DNA from: a virus
Reading direction: 5' to 3' (one strand)
Virus record (IMG/VR): IMGVR_UViG_3300046011_005830
Coordinates: 1-48,906 of that record
Length of the DNA: 48,906 nucleotides
Within the stretch, counting starts at the first letter, position 1. Each line of letters opens with the position of its first letter. A program made the position numbers and the translations under genes. The notes below the pieces were generated by a model, which had not been told where the DNA came from, made no database searches, and saw only the letters and a list, made by a program, of their open reading frames with translations. Of this stretch, positions 9,067 through 17,582 are shown in pieces.

Positions 9067-10403
9067 AATATGAAACAGATTTAGAATATAAAAAAAGAGT
9101 GATAGATATAAAGTCAGAATCTTTTTGTGCGGCCAAATGGTATAACGCTACCATTTGGTTAGGTAGCGGCATGACTACAAGTTGTCATCATCCATTACCT
9201 CATAAGGTTGATATCAATGATGTTTTAAAAAATCCCAAAGCTTTACACAACACCATTAAGAAAAAGACAGAAAGACAACAGATGCAACAAGGACAACGTC
9301 CTTCGGGCTGCGAATATTGTTGGAAGATTGAGGATATTGGTAGAGACTCTATAAGTGATAGAGTTTATAAAACAAAAATTTACACAGAAGCGGATTTAGA
9401 CATTGCCTTTCGAACCCCAAGCGATCAAGATGTGGATTTACAAACTTTGGAAATTGCATTTGACAGAACTTGTCAATTTGCATGTAGTTATTGCAATCCT
9501 GCGTTTAGCACCACGTGGGTTAATGATATTAAAAAGAATGGTGCTTATCAAAATTTGATTAGTGACGGTAGAAATCATTTTACTCATACACATGATAGTA
9601 GTCAACTTTATAAACTAGGTGAAGTAAATCCTTATGTAGAAGCATTTTTTAACTGGTGGGATTCAGACTTACACCGTACTCTTAAAGAATTAAGAATAAC
9701 AGGAGGAGAACCATTAATGAGCGGTTCGACTTGGAAGTTATTAGATTGGTTTAAACAAAATCGAGGAAAAAGTCAAACCAGATTGGCTATTAACAGTAAC
9801 TTAGGGCCTGAAACTGACATAGACAGATTGTTGACTGCAGTTGATGGGTTAGAATTTGATCTATACACCAGTAATGAAAGCTTTGGTGTTCACGCTGAAT
9901 ATATTAGGGATGGTTTAAATTGGGATGCATGGTTAAACAATGTTCGTAGATTGTCTTCTAGTAAAAAACTACGAGGTTTGCATGTTATGTGTACTGTGAA
10001 CGCTTTATGTTTAGATAGCTTGCCTAAATTTTTAGATTTGTTAGTAGATTTTAAAAAACAATATGGCAGAGATTTTCCCAATTTTACTTTGAATATTTTA
10101 AGATTTCCTAGCTTCCAAAGTCCATTAGTATTGCCAGATAATTTAAGGACAGATTATAAAAACAACTTGACAACATGGTTAGACAAACATAAAGGCAATA
10201 ATTACTTGCATGGCCATGAACTAGCTCATGTAACACGATTAATAGATTATCTTGACATAGTAAAAACTCCTCACAGTGAAGCGTTTGATTTGAAATCATT
10301 GAGACATGATTTTAAGAAATTTTATCAACAGTATGATATACGCCGCGGAAAAAACTTTGAAGTGGCTTTCCCTAATTTAATGAAATGGTATAACACGTTA
10401 TGA
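9063..10403 (+). CDS. twitch-domain radical SAM protein 3
   Basis: A 446-residue close relative of protein 1 in the array. Auxiliary cysteines are C22, C41, C83 and C86. The radical SAM motif CQFACSYC gives C137, C141 and C144, and ITGGEPLM follows. NPYVEAF and a Trp-rich segment before the GGEP strand are shared with protein 1. The ATG at 9063 overlaps the previous stop as ATGA. An in-frame ATG at 9057 exists, but the 9063 start gives cysteine numbering that matches the paralogue. The gene ends ATGA into the next. The pairing suggests the two enzymes act on related substrates or as a heterodimer, which is inference. Confidence 0.85.
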   Translation: MKYETDLEYKKRVIDIKSESFCAAKWYNATIWLGSGMTTSCHHPLPHKVDINDVLKNPKALHNTIKKKTERQQMQQGQRPSGCEYCWKIEDIGRDSISDRVYKTKIYTEADLDIAFRTPSDQDVDLQTLEIAFDRTCQFACSYCNPAFSTTWVNDIKKNGAYQNLISDGRNHFTHTHDSSQLYKLGEVNPYVEAFFNWWDSDLHRTLKELRITGGEPLMSGSTWKLLDWFKQNRGKSQTRLAINSNLGPETDIDRLLTAVDGLEFDLYTSNESFGVHAEYIRDGLNWDAWLNNVRRLSSSKKLRGLHVMCTVNALCLDSLPKFLDLLVDFKKQYGRDFPNFTLNILRFPSFQSPLVLPDNLRTDYKNNLTTWLDKHKGNNYLHGHELAHVTRLIDYLDIVKTPHSEAFDLKSLRHDFKKFYQQYDIRRGKNFEVAFPNLMKWYNTL

Positions 10404-11740
10404 GCGAAGAAAATAAAATTGTAAGTTTTTATAAAAAAGGATATGACTATAAATCAAAAATTCCATATTTCATTGATTTTGAAAGTTTAACAGAAGAACA
10501 AAAATTTAAACTTGTGGGCAGCGATTATTTTTGTATGTTACCGTGGGTACATATGCATGCCTACCCCGATGGACGGGTCTATCCATGTTGTTTAGGTGAT
10601 TACTGGCACCCAGTTGGCGATCTTAGAAAAAATACAATGAAAGAAGTATGGAACCAAGAAGGGTATCGTCAAGTCCGAAAAAATATGTTAGAAGAAAAAC
10701 CTAGTAAACAATGCACTAAATGTTATGAACAAGAGTCTAACGGATTTTTTAGTATGCGCAATGACTCTAATAGAAATTATGGACATTACATCAATGAAGT
10801 AGATAAGACATCTGCAGATGGTGAGTATGAAACTTTCCAACTTAAGTATTGGGATGTAAGATTCAGTAATCTTTGCAATTTTAGATGCAGAACTTGCGGA
10901 CCAATCTTTAGCAGCAATTGGTATAACGATCATGTAAAATTGTATAAAAAAGCTCCTGACGTGTTAGGTCGCCCAATGGCCAGGATAGAATATACAACAG
11001 GCAATGAAGAAAACATGATGGATCAAATGGAACCCCATATACCTTATTTAGAGCAAATTTATTTTGCTGGTGGTGAACCTTTGATTATGAAGGAGCACTA
11101 CTACTTACTAGAAAGATTAATAGATTTAGGCAAAACAGATGTTCGTATTCATTACAATACTAATTTTAGCGAATTGTCTTTCAAAGATAAACATGTATTC
11201 GAGTATTGGAAACATTTTAAAAATGTCAGTGTTGGGGCAAGTTTGGATGCCAGTGGTGCAAGAGCAGAATTACTACGTAAAGGCACAGACTGGGCACAGA
11301 CTGTACAGAATAGAAAACGTATGATGAAAGAAGTGCCACATGTTGATTTTTATATTGCTGCAACCATTAGTGCAATGAATGTTTTACATGTATTAGATTT
11401 CCATAAAGAGTGGGTTGACTTAGGATATGTCAAACCAAAAGATTTTAATGTAAATCCTCTGTTAGGACCAGACTGGTATAGAGTAGACATATTTCCACAA
11501 TCTATTAAAGACGAAATATTAATACCTGCTTATGAAAATCATTTAGAATGGCTTAGACCACAAGACAATTTAAAAAGAGCAACAACAGGATTTGAAAGTA
11601 TTATTAATTTAATAAAATCTAATAATGATAAATCCAGAGATTGGTCCAAGTTCAAAGTTGAACTTTATGCTTTAGATAAAGCCAGAGGGGAAAATTTTTG
11701 GGAAGTTTTTTCTGAGCTGAAACCGTTTAAATCATTATGA
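10400..11740 (+). CDS. twitch-domain radical SAM protein 4
   Basis: A 446-residue radical SAM protein of the second sub-type in the array. Here the N-terminal motif is CMLPW (C45) with PCC (C63, C64), followed by the pair C105/C108 in QCTKCYEQE. The catalytic motif CNFRCRTC gives C159, C163 and C166, followed by FAGGEPLI. C.LPW...G...PCC is the classical twitch N-terminal pattern. The KA.RG.NF..VF.E block closes the protein. It overlaps both neighbours by 4 bases. The substrate is unknown. Its longer N-terminus (about 40 residues before the first Cys) separates it from the others. Confidence 0.85.
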   Translation: MSEENKIVSFYKKGYDYKSKIPYFIDFESLTEEQKFKLVGSDYFCMLPWVHMHAYPDGRVYPCCLGDYWHPVGDLRKNTMKEVWNQEGYRQVRKNMLEEKPSKQCTKCYEQESNGFFSMRNDSNRNYGHYINEVDKTSADGEYETFQLKYWDVRFSNLCNFRCRTCGPIFSSNWYNDHVKLYKKAPDVLGRPMARIEYTTGNEENMMDQMEPHIPYLEQIYFAGGEPLIMKEHYYLLERLIDLGKTDVRIHYNTNFSELSFKDKHVFEYWKHFKNVSVGASLDASGARAELLRKGTDWAQTVQNRKRMMKEVPHVDFYIAATISAMNVLHVLDFHKEWVDLGYVKPKDFNVNPLLGPDWYRVDIFPQSIKDEILIPAYENHLEWLRPQDNLKRATTGFESIINLIKSNNDKSRDWSKFKVELYALDKARGENFWEVFSELKPFKSL

Positions 11741-12954
11741 AACAATTACCGGCTACTATTTGTTTATTGCCCTGGATTAGTATAGAAACTAGTCCAATGG
11801 GCACAATGCGACCTTGTTGTTTGGCTAGGGAAGAAATTACTGATGAACAAGGTATAAAATTAGATCTTAGAACTTCAACTCTGGAGGATGCATATAAAAG
11901 CAAATATATGCAGCAACTCAGACAGCAGTTTCGGGCAGGAGAAAAACCTTCTACATGTAAATTGTGTTGGAATGAAGAAGCTGCCGGCAGAACTAGTAAA
12001 CGTATTAACAGTCGTATACGATTAAAAGAATTATATGCTAATGTTGATTGGAGCAATGATCGGCCCGATCAATTGTGGTTCTTAGATTTAAAGTTAGGAA
12101 ATATATGTAATCTTAAATGCCGTATATGTGGTAGCTGGTCTAGCAGTAAGTGGGCTGCAGAAGAAATGGATTATTTGCCTAAGGACGCAGATAAGAAAAA
12201 ACACATAGCATACACTTGGTTAAAGAACGGAAAATGGCCTGAAGAAAGTCCTGCATTTTGGGACAATTTGAAAACCTTGTTACCTAACATTAAGTATCTT
12301 GAATTTACTGGCGGTGAGCCATGGCTAATAGAAGAACATTGGGAATTACTAAAATACGCTGCCGAAGCTGGGCACAGTCGTAATATTGATATTCATTATA
12401 ATACTAATGCAACTCAACCACTTGGTGAGAGGTCCATGGTTTGGCAACAATTTGGTCGTGTAGATATAGCGTTCAGCATTGATAATGTAGCAGATAGATT
12501 TGAATATGAACGTTATGGAGCTAAATGGGATCGAGCCAATGAAATTATAGACATGGTGCACTTTACAAAAGACATAGATTGTCCTAACATTACTACTCAA
12601 CTATGTTTTACTATCAATATTCAAAACGTATATTATCTGGATGAACTATTAGAGTGGGCTAGTACTAAACCGTTCGGCAGTGTTCATTTCAATATGTTGC
12701 ATAGTCCTAATCATATGAGCGTTCAGTATATGACGCTTGACGCAAAGGAATTAGTGTTGAATAAGTTAAAAAATACTTTTTGGAAATCTACCAGATATCA
12801 AAAAGAAATTGATAATTTAATTACATTTATTGAAATCGGGTCGGGTAGCGATGGTAAGGAATTTCTAAGACGAATGAAACAGACTGATGAGTATCGCAAT
12901 CAAAATTTTATGGATACTCATCCAGAGATAGCAAAAACAATGGGATATGAATAA
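11737..12954 (+). CDS. twitch-domain radical SAM protein 5
   Basis: A 405-residue radical SAM protein. Its N-terminus is CLLPW (C9) and PCC (C27, C28), then C74/C77 in TCKLCW followed by NEEAAGRTS. The radical SAM motif CNLKCRIC gives C124, C128 and C131, with FTGGEPWL after it. The Arg/Asn-Phe plus HPE ending is the array's shared C-terminal block. The start overlaps the previous stop (ATGA). It belongs with proteins 4 and 6 as the classical twitch sub-type. The role is inferred to be oxidative modification of a peptide or sugar by analogy only. Confidence 0.85.
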   Translation: MKQLPATICLLPWISIETSPMGTMRPCCLAREEITDEQGIKLDLRTSTLEDAYKSKYMQQLRQQFRAGEKPSTCKLCWNEEAAGRTSKRINSRIRLKELYANVDWSNDRPDQLWFLDLKLGNICNLKCRICGSWSSSKWAAEEMDYLPKDADKKKHIAYTWLKNGKWPEESPAFWDNLKTLLPNIKYLEFTGGEPWLIEEHWELLKYAAEAGHSRNIDIHYNTNATQPLGERSMVWQQFGRVDIAFSIDNVADRFEYERYGAKWDRANEIIDMVHFTKDIDCPNITTQLCFTINIQNVYYLDELLEWASTKPFGSVHFNMLHSPNHMSVQYMTLDAKELVLNKLKNTFWKSTRYQKEIDNLITFIEIGSGSDGKEFLRRMKQTDEYRNQNFMDTHPEIAKTMGYE

Positions 12955-12955
12955 T

Positions 12956-13597
12956 ATGAAAAGAAAATTATTAGTAGCTGGCTGTAGTATAACTCATGGA
13001 TTAGAAACAGTTCATCATTGGTTTAGTCAAGAGAACATTCAAAACAGTTATGGAAAATTTATTGCAGATCATCTTCAAGCTGATTATGTAAATATAGCCT
13101 ATCCTGGGGCAAGTAATGAAATGATTTTTCATCGAATCGTCAATGCACTAACTACAAACGATTATACTGATTGTATAATCGGATGGACATCTTTGCATAG
13201 AGAAGCATGGGAAAATAATAACATGACGTGGACATTTAATTTTAATTATGGTGCTTTTACAGATAATAATATCGACGAAATGCCATTTATTAAAAATCAT
13301 AGACTTGCTAAAATTACGTCCAATGTGAAAGAGAAATTAAATGATGTTTATAACTACTATAATACTCTGAGGGTCAAATTATTAACTGACAATTTAGAAA
13401 ATAAATTTAAAAATTATAGGTTACTGATACAAAAATTATGTGTCAGTAAAAATATCGATCTTAAAGAATTTACTGTGACAGAAGAAATTGATAATTTGAC
13501 TAAAATTACTGGGCGATGGTTATTGCAAGGGAGACATCCTAACAAACAAGAGCATCAGCAAATTTCGAAATTTTTAATTTCTAATTTTTATGAATAA
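12956..13597 (+). CDS. SGNH-hydrolase-like protein
   Basis: A 213-residue protein with an SGNH/GDSL-type layout. The first strand ends in GCSITHG (Ser11 as possible nucleophile), a PGASNE segment supplies block III-like Gly/Asn, and a late GRHPN...H provides a block V-like His. It shares an unusual GWT..hRE.W segment with the minus-strand protein at 35162-35815, marking the two as one phage family. The start is taken at 12956, because a GGGA lies about ten bases upstream. The ATG at 12947 is possible. SGNH enzymes add or remove acyl groups on sugars, which would suit the cassette. Activity is unproven. Confidence 0.55.
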   Translation: MKRKLLVAGCSITHGLETVHHWFSQENIQNSYGKFIADHLQADYVNIAYPGASNEMIFHRIVNALTTNDYTDCIIGWTSLHREAWENNNMTWTFNFNYGAFTDNNIDEMPFIKNHRLAKITSNVKEKLNDVYNYYNTLRVKLLTDNLENKFKNYRLLIQKLCVSKNIDLKEFTVTEEIDNLTKITGRWLLQGRHPNKQEHQQISKFLISNFYE

Positions 13598-14891
13598 ACC
13601 CGACACTTTATGTATGGCTCCGTGGACTCATACGTATTTAAGTCCACAAACTGAACGCAGAATGTGCTGTGCCAGCCGTGAACCTGCACAAAACTTTAAA
13701 CAATATATCGATACTAGTAATGGTACAGGAAAATATATACCAATTACTTTGGACCAACACTGGAATGGTGAACATATGCGTTCTGTTCGACAACGGATGA
13801 TGCGGGGAGAAACTCTGCCAGAGTGCGAGGTATGTAACGATAAACTTTTGAATACATCTGTTTACCGTAGTTATTTTAATAGTTTATTCGGGCATAAGTA
13901 TAATGAGGCGATGGAAAAAACACGCCTTGACGGCTACACAGATATGAAACCTGTGAGCTGGGATTACAGATTTAGCAATTTATGTAATTTTAAATGCCGG
14001 ATGTGCGGCGATATGCTCAGTAGTTCATGGGAAAGTGAGCAAAGACAACACAACATGATAAATTGGGCAGATCCAAAAAATTCATGGATGATTCCCGAGA
14101 TAAAACAGCAAATCGAATCATTTCAAACAACTCAAATTGAACAAGAATTCGCTCAGGCAGTAGAAGAACACCGAGTGGAGGAAGTTTATTGGGTGGGCGG
14201 TGAGCCTTTGATGTATGAGCAGCACTGGCGGTATATGCAGCGAATAATTGAATTAGGGGATGGTCCAAATGTTTACGCAAGATATAATACAAATCTCAGC
14301 AGAGTTCGTTATAAAGGTGTTGATCTTTATGATGATATTCTTACTGGGTTACGTGATTGGCAAATATGTGCAAGTTTGGACGGAACAGGATCGATTGGAG
14401 AATATATTAGAACAGGTCTCAATTACGATTCGTGGCTTGAAAACTTCCGTCAAGGAACTAGAATCCAACGTCACAGACGTCAAATGCGAATTGACTTTAC
14501 GCTCACTTTGCCCGGAATGTTCGAAATTACTAATATTCAGCAACTTGGACAACAAGAAAAGGTAGACATTCTAGCCAAAGTAATTTTTAGTTTTAGCCCG
14601 GACATAGTCATGTCTCCCTTGACACTACCCAAAGAACTTTTACATTCTTGGATAGATGAACAATTAAATAATACTATCTTGACAAATACGACTCTGAGGG
14701 ACATGCTTGTCCAGCTAAAAACTAGACCTACTTTTCAAGAACAATGGCCAGATGATTATGAATCGGGATTAAAAAAGGGCAAACGAAGAATATTACAACT
14801 TGAAACTATTAGAACTCAATCTATAACTTTTGAGGAAATTATTAGTCGACGACCTGAAATTTTAAATTGGTGGAATCAAATTGAATGTTGA
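13590..14891 (+). CDS. twitch-domain radical SAM protein 6
   Basis: A 433-residue radical SAM protein, the last of the array and separated from the rest by the SGNH-like gene. N-terminal cysteines are C8 (CMAPW), C26/C27 and the pair C79/C82 (CEVC). The catalytic motif CNFKCRMC gives C132, C136 and C139, with WVGGEPLMY following. The start overlaps the preceding gene by 8 bases and its end overlaps the next by 11. The C-terminus keeps the F..I..RPEI ending related to the shared FPE block. As with the others, no substrate can be read from sequence. Confidence 0.84.
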   Translation: MNKPDTLCMAPWTHTYLSPQTERRMCCASREPAQNFKQYIDTSNGTGKYIPITLDQHWNGEHMRSVRQRMMRGETLPECEVCNDKLLNTSVYRSYFNSLFGHKYNEAMEKTRLDGYTDMKPVSWDYRFSNLCNFKCRMCGDMLSSSWESEQRQHNMINWADPKNSWMIPEIKQQIESFQTTQIEQEFAQAVEEHRVEEVYWVGGEPLMYEQHWRYMQRIIELGDGPNVYARYNTNLSRVRYKGVDLYDDILTGLRDWQICASLDGTGSIGEYIRTGLNYDSWLENFRQGTRIQRHRRQMRIDFTLTLPGMFEITNIQQLGQQEKVDILAKVIFSFSPDIVMSPLTLPKELLHSWIDEQLNNTILTNTTLRDMLVQLKTRPTFQEQWPDDYESGLKKGKRRILQLETIRTQSITFEEIISRRPEILNWWNQIEC

Positions 14892-15972
14892 AGTTACATT
14901 AAGAAACCCTTTAAGAAAAGATGATTTTCTTGTTTACTATATAAAAGTATATGATACACCAATAGCAAAATTGTGGTATGCGGCTCTTCAAGAGCTTTTA
15001 AATCAAACACGGTATTTAGAAAAAAATTTTTGTTTTTTAGGATTTCCAGACAGCCACCGTTCTTTAGAATATATCTGTAAAGAGTTATCGTGGGCCAAAT
15101 CTGTTATCAATTCTTATTTCCGAGACGAATATCAAATTGTTGAAGAATTTGAAATAAACAATCTCAGAGATCCACAAACTTTAAAGCCCAACCAAGATTT
15201 ATTAAACAAACTTCATAATCATTTTGAAAATCTTCAAGGCACAGTTTGGAAGTTAAGCAGTTATTATGCTCAAGCAAATTATGAAACTAAATTTGCAATA
15301 AGACAACTAAACAATCTATGCCACGAAGCTGAAAGCTTGATATTAAGTCAAAGAAAAAAAGTTACAGCACCTGAATGGATAAGACCCAGTCAGATTACAA
15401 CTTTTCTAAATGCCACTAGATATGAATACCCCGAAAATTTAAAACAATCATTTGACGAATCTAATTATGACAGAAAATTAGGTGAGGTATATCTTCATTG
15501 GAGCCAAATTGGTAAAACATTATATGAAGTTTTTCGAGATGAAAACGGGGCAGATATCGATCAAGTAGTTTGCGAAGCAATTACACATCTTAAATATTAC
15601 AGTGGAGAATTTGACATTGAATGGGCACGTGATGTATGTTATAACGGACTTCATCCTTGGTATACAGACGAAATGCGTAAGTTCAGACCTTGGTTACAAC
15701 GTAATGGTTTTGACTTAGATAATACGATGTATAATTTTGGTTATCATCCTGTAGGGCAAGTAGATTTAGAAAAAAGTTTTGGAACAGTAAATGTAGAAAC
15801 AATCTGGCAAAAATTGTCGGATCATTTAGACATTTATAAAATTCAAGCAGGACAAGCACAATCAGTTTATGATTACAGTTGGACGGACAAAGATTATTAT
15901 CAACAACAGATCAACAGACTTAAACCTGGATATGATTACAGTAGTAAATACAACAATAAATCGGGATCTTAA
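14881..15972 (+). CDS. large unknown protein inside the radical SAM cassette
   Basis: A 363-residue soluble protein, rich in Tyr, Trp, Asn and Gln, with no motif I recognise. The only usable start is TTG at 14881, because no ATG occurs in frame until far downstream. It overlaps the radical SAM gene by 11 bases. A central helical stretch (about residues 95-150) is followed by a region with clustered aromatic residues such as LHPWYTDE and YNFGYHPVGQVDLEKSFGTV. Its position between the radical SAM array and the carbamoyltransferase makes it a candidate accessory, scaffold or substrate-binding protein. The function is open. Confidence 0.6.
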   Translation: MNVEVTLRNPLRKDDFLVYYIKVYDTPIAKLWYAALQELLNQTRYLEKNFCFLGFPDSHRSLEYICKELSWAKSVINSYFRDEYQIVEEFEINNLRDPQTLKPNQDLLNKLHNHFENLQGTVWKLSSYYAQANYETKFAIRQLNNLCHEAESLILSQRKKVTAPEWIRPSQITTFLNATRYEYPENLKQSFDESNYDRKLGEVYLHWSQIGKTLYEVFRDENGADIDQVVCEAITHLKYYSGEFDIEWARDVCYNGLHPWYTDEMRKFRPWLQRNGFDLDNTMYNFGYHPVGQVDLEKSFGTVNVETIWQKLSDHLDIYKIQAGQAQSVYDYSWTDKDYYQQQINRLKPGYDYSSKYNNKSGS

Positions 15973-16074
15973 ATGAGCTGGCTAAGAAAACTTTATTTTA
16001 GAATTAAACTAGAAATCAGTTACAGAAAAAAATTAAAGGAACTGAGAAAGCGTGATCCTTTTATTTACAAATGA
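15973..16074 (+). CDS. 33-residue basic microprotein
   Basis: An intact small ORF starts directly after the previous stop (TAAATG), and its TGA overlaps the ATG of the carbamoyltransferase (ATGA). Its 33 residues open with MSWLRKLYFRIKLEISYR and are about one third Lys/Arg, ending in RDPFIYK. It reads as a single amphipathic basic helix. Exact stop-start coupling on both sides is strong evidence that it is translated. It could be a small adaptor, a membrane- or RNA-binding peptide or, more speculatively, a peptide substrate of the neighbouring radical SAM enzymes. It has no Cys and no obvious leader/core boundary. Confidence 0.7.
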   Translation: MSWLRKLYFRIKLEISYRKKLKELRKRDPFIYK

Positions 16075-17552
16075 ATATTTTAGGAATTTCAGCCGGATTT
16101 CATGACGCAGCCATGTCGGTCATTGACTGTCACGGCGAAATTCTTTTTGCAGGTCATAGTGAACGATACAGTAAAATTAAACATGACTCTAATCTAAGTG
16201 ATGGAATAATAAATGATTGTTTAGCCTATTATCCATTTAATACAATAGCCTATTACGAAAATCCAGTGTTAAAACAAACTAGACACTTTTATTCTGGACA
16301 AAAAATCGAATGGGATAAATTAACAGTTCGACAAATTCTAAAAGCACAATTAAAAGATCAAATTGTCCTTCCTAAAAGTATAAAATCTTATTCGCATCAT
16401 CTTAGTCATGCCGCAGCAGGTTTTCAAACCAGTAATTTTGATCATGCCACTGTAGTAGTAATCGATGCTATTGGTGAATGGGACACAGTTAGTATATGGG
16501 CAGCAGAATATGTTAATGATCGTGCTGTATATAAAAAATTATGGTCTAAACGATATCCTCAGAGTATAGGATTATTTTACAGCGCAATGACACAACAAGT
16601 GGGTCTAAAACCTTTAGATGAAGAATACATCTTAATGGGCATGAGTGCTTATGGTAACCGCAATACAGATCGTTTGAATAGTTTTAAAAATTTATTCATA
16701 GAAAATGAATGGGATTTAGATTTCAAACAAAATTTTCACATAGGGCATCAGACTGAGCAATTGAACGATTGGCATGTTTGGGATATTGCAGGAGCTGCTC
16801 AACAACTAATAGAAAATTTGGTTTGCAATGTAATGCGTAGGGCCAGAAATTTTAATTGGTCTGAAAATTTAGTATACATGGGAGGAGTTGCATTAAACTG
16901 TGTTGTTAATTCAAATCTGTTTAATTATTTTAATGATGTTTGGATAATGCCTAATCCCGGGGATGCAGGCAGTAGTTTAGGTGCTGCTGCATTGGCATAT
17001 GGTAAAAAATTAAATTGGAAGAATGCTTTTTTGGGACATAACATACCTGGAGTTTATCCTGTTTCCAATTTATTGGATGAGTTATTAACAAATAAAATTG
17101 CAGGAGTAGCAAATGGTCGAGCTGAATTTGGCCCAAGAGCATTAGGTAATCGCAGTTTGTTAGCAGATCCCAGAGGTACAGATATCAAAATGCAAGTGAA
17201 CAATATTAAACAAAGACAGCAGTTTAGACCTTTTGCGCCTGTTATATTAGAGGAGTTAGCCTCAGATTATTTTGATATGCCAACATCCAACAGTCCTTAT
17301 ATGCAATTTGTAGCAAAATGTAAAATGCCGGATTTATATCCTGCGATAGTACATATCGACGATACTAGCAGAGTGCAAACAGTACCCAAAGACGGGTCCG
17401 GCTTACGAGAACTATTGGAAAAGTGGTTTGTTTTGACAGGGTGTCCTATGTTATTAAATACAAGTCTTAATATTCGGGGTGAACCTATGGTCAATGATAG
17501 GTTAGATGCAGATAGATTCGAAAAATTATATAGTTTAAAAGTTTTATCCTAA
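16071..17552 (+). CDS. carbamoyltransferase (NodU/TobZ family)
   Basis: A 493-residue enzyme of the family that uses carbamoyl phosphate and ATP to put a carbamoyl group on a hydroxyl. The N-terminal Kae1-like domain has the opening GISAGFHDAA, a metal-site HHLSHAA (H109, H110, H113) and a VVIDAIGEWD strand. An ALNCVVNS..F segment and PNPGDAGSSLGAA follow. The C-terminal YrdC-like part has GRAEFGPRALGNRS and LNTSLNIRGEP. It is shorter than the usual 550-620 residues, mostly at the end. The start overlaps the microprotein stop. The acceptor is likely a sugar or other hydroxylated product of the cassette. It is among the most confident calls in this region. Confidence 0.9.
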   Translation: MNILGISAGFHDAAMSVIDCHGEILFAGHSERYSKIKHDSNLSDGIINDCLAYYPFNTIAYYENPVLKQTRHFYSGQKIEWDKLTVRQILKAQLKDQIVLPKSIKSYSHHLSHAAAGFQTSNFDHATVVVIDAIGEWDTVSIWAAEYVNDRAVYKKLWSKRYPQSIGLFYSAMTQQVGLKPLDEEYILMGMSAYGNRNTDRLNSFKNLFIENEWDLDFKQNFHIGHQTEQLNDWHVWDIAGAAQQLIENLVCNVMRRARNFNWSENLVYMGGVALNCVVNSNLFNYFNDVWIMPNPGDAGSSLGAAALAYGKKLNWKNAFLGHNIPGVYPVSNLLDELLTNKIAGVANGRAEFGPRALGNRSLLADPRGTDIKMQVNNIKQRQQFRPFAPVILEELASDYFDMPTSNSPYMQFVAKCKMPDLYPAIVHIDDTSRVQTVPKDGSGLRELLEKWFVLTGCPMLLNTSLNIRGEPMVNDRLDADRFEKLYSLKVLS

Positions 17553-17582
17553 ACTATATACTCAACCATTTAAGGAGTACAA

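Noticed and set aside
15973-16074. Calling the 33-residue protein a RiPP precursor outright
   Set aside because: It lacks Cys and a leader/core border, and it resembles a simple basic helix. It is therefore listed only as a microprotein with a possible link.
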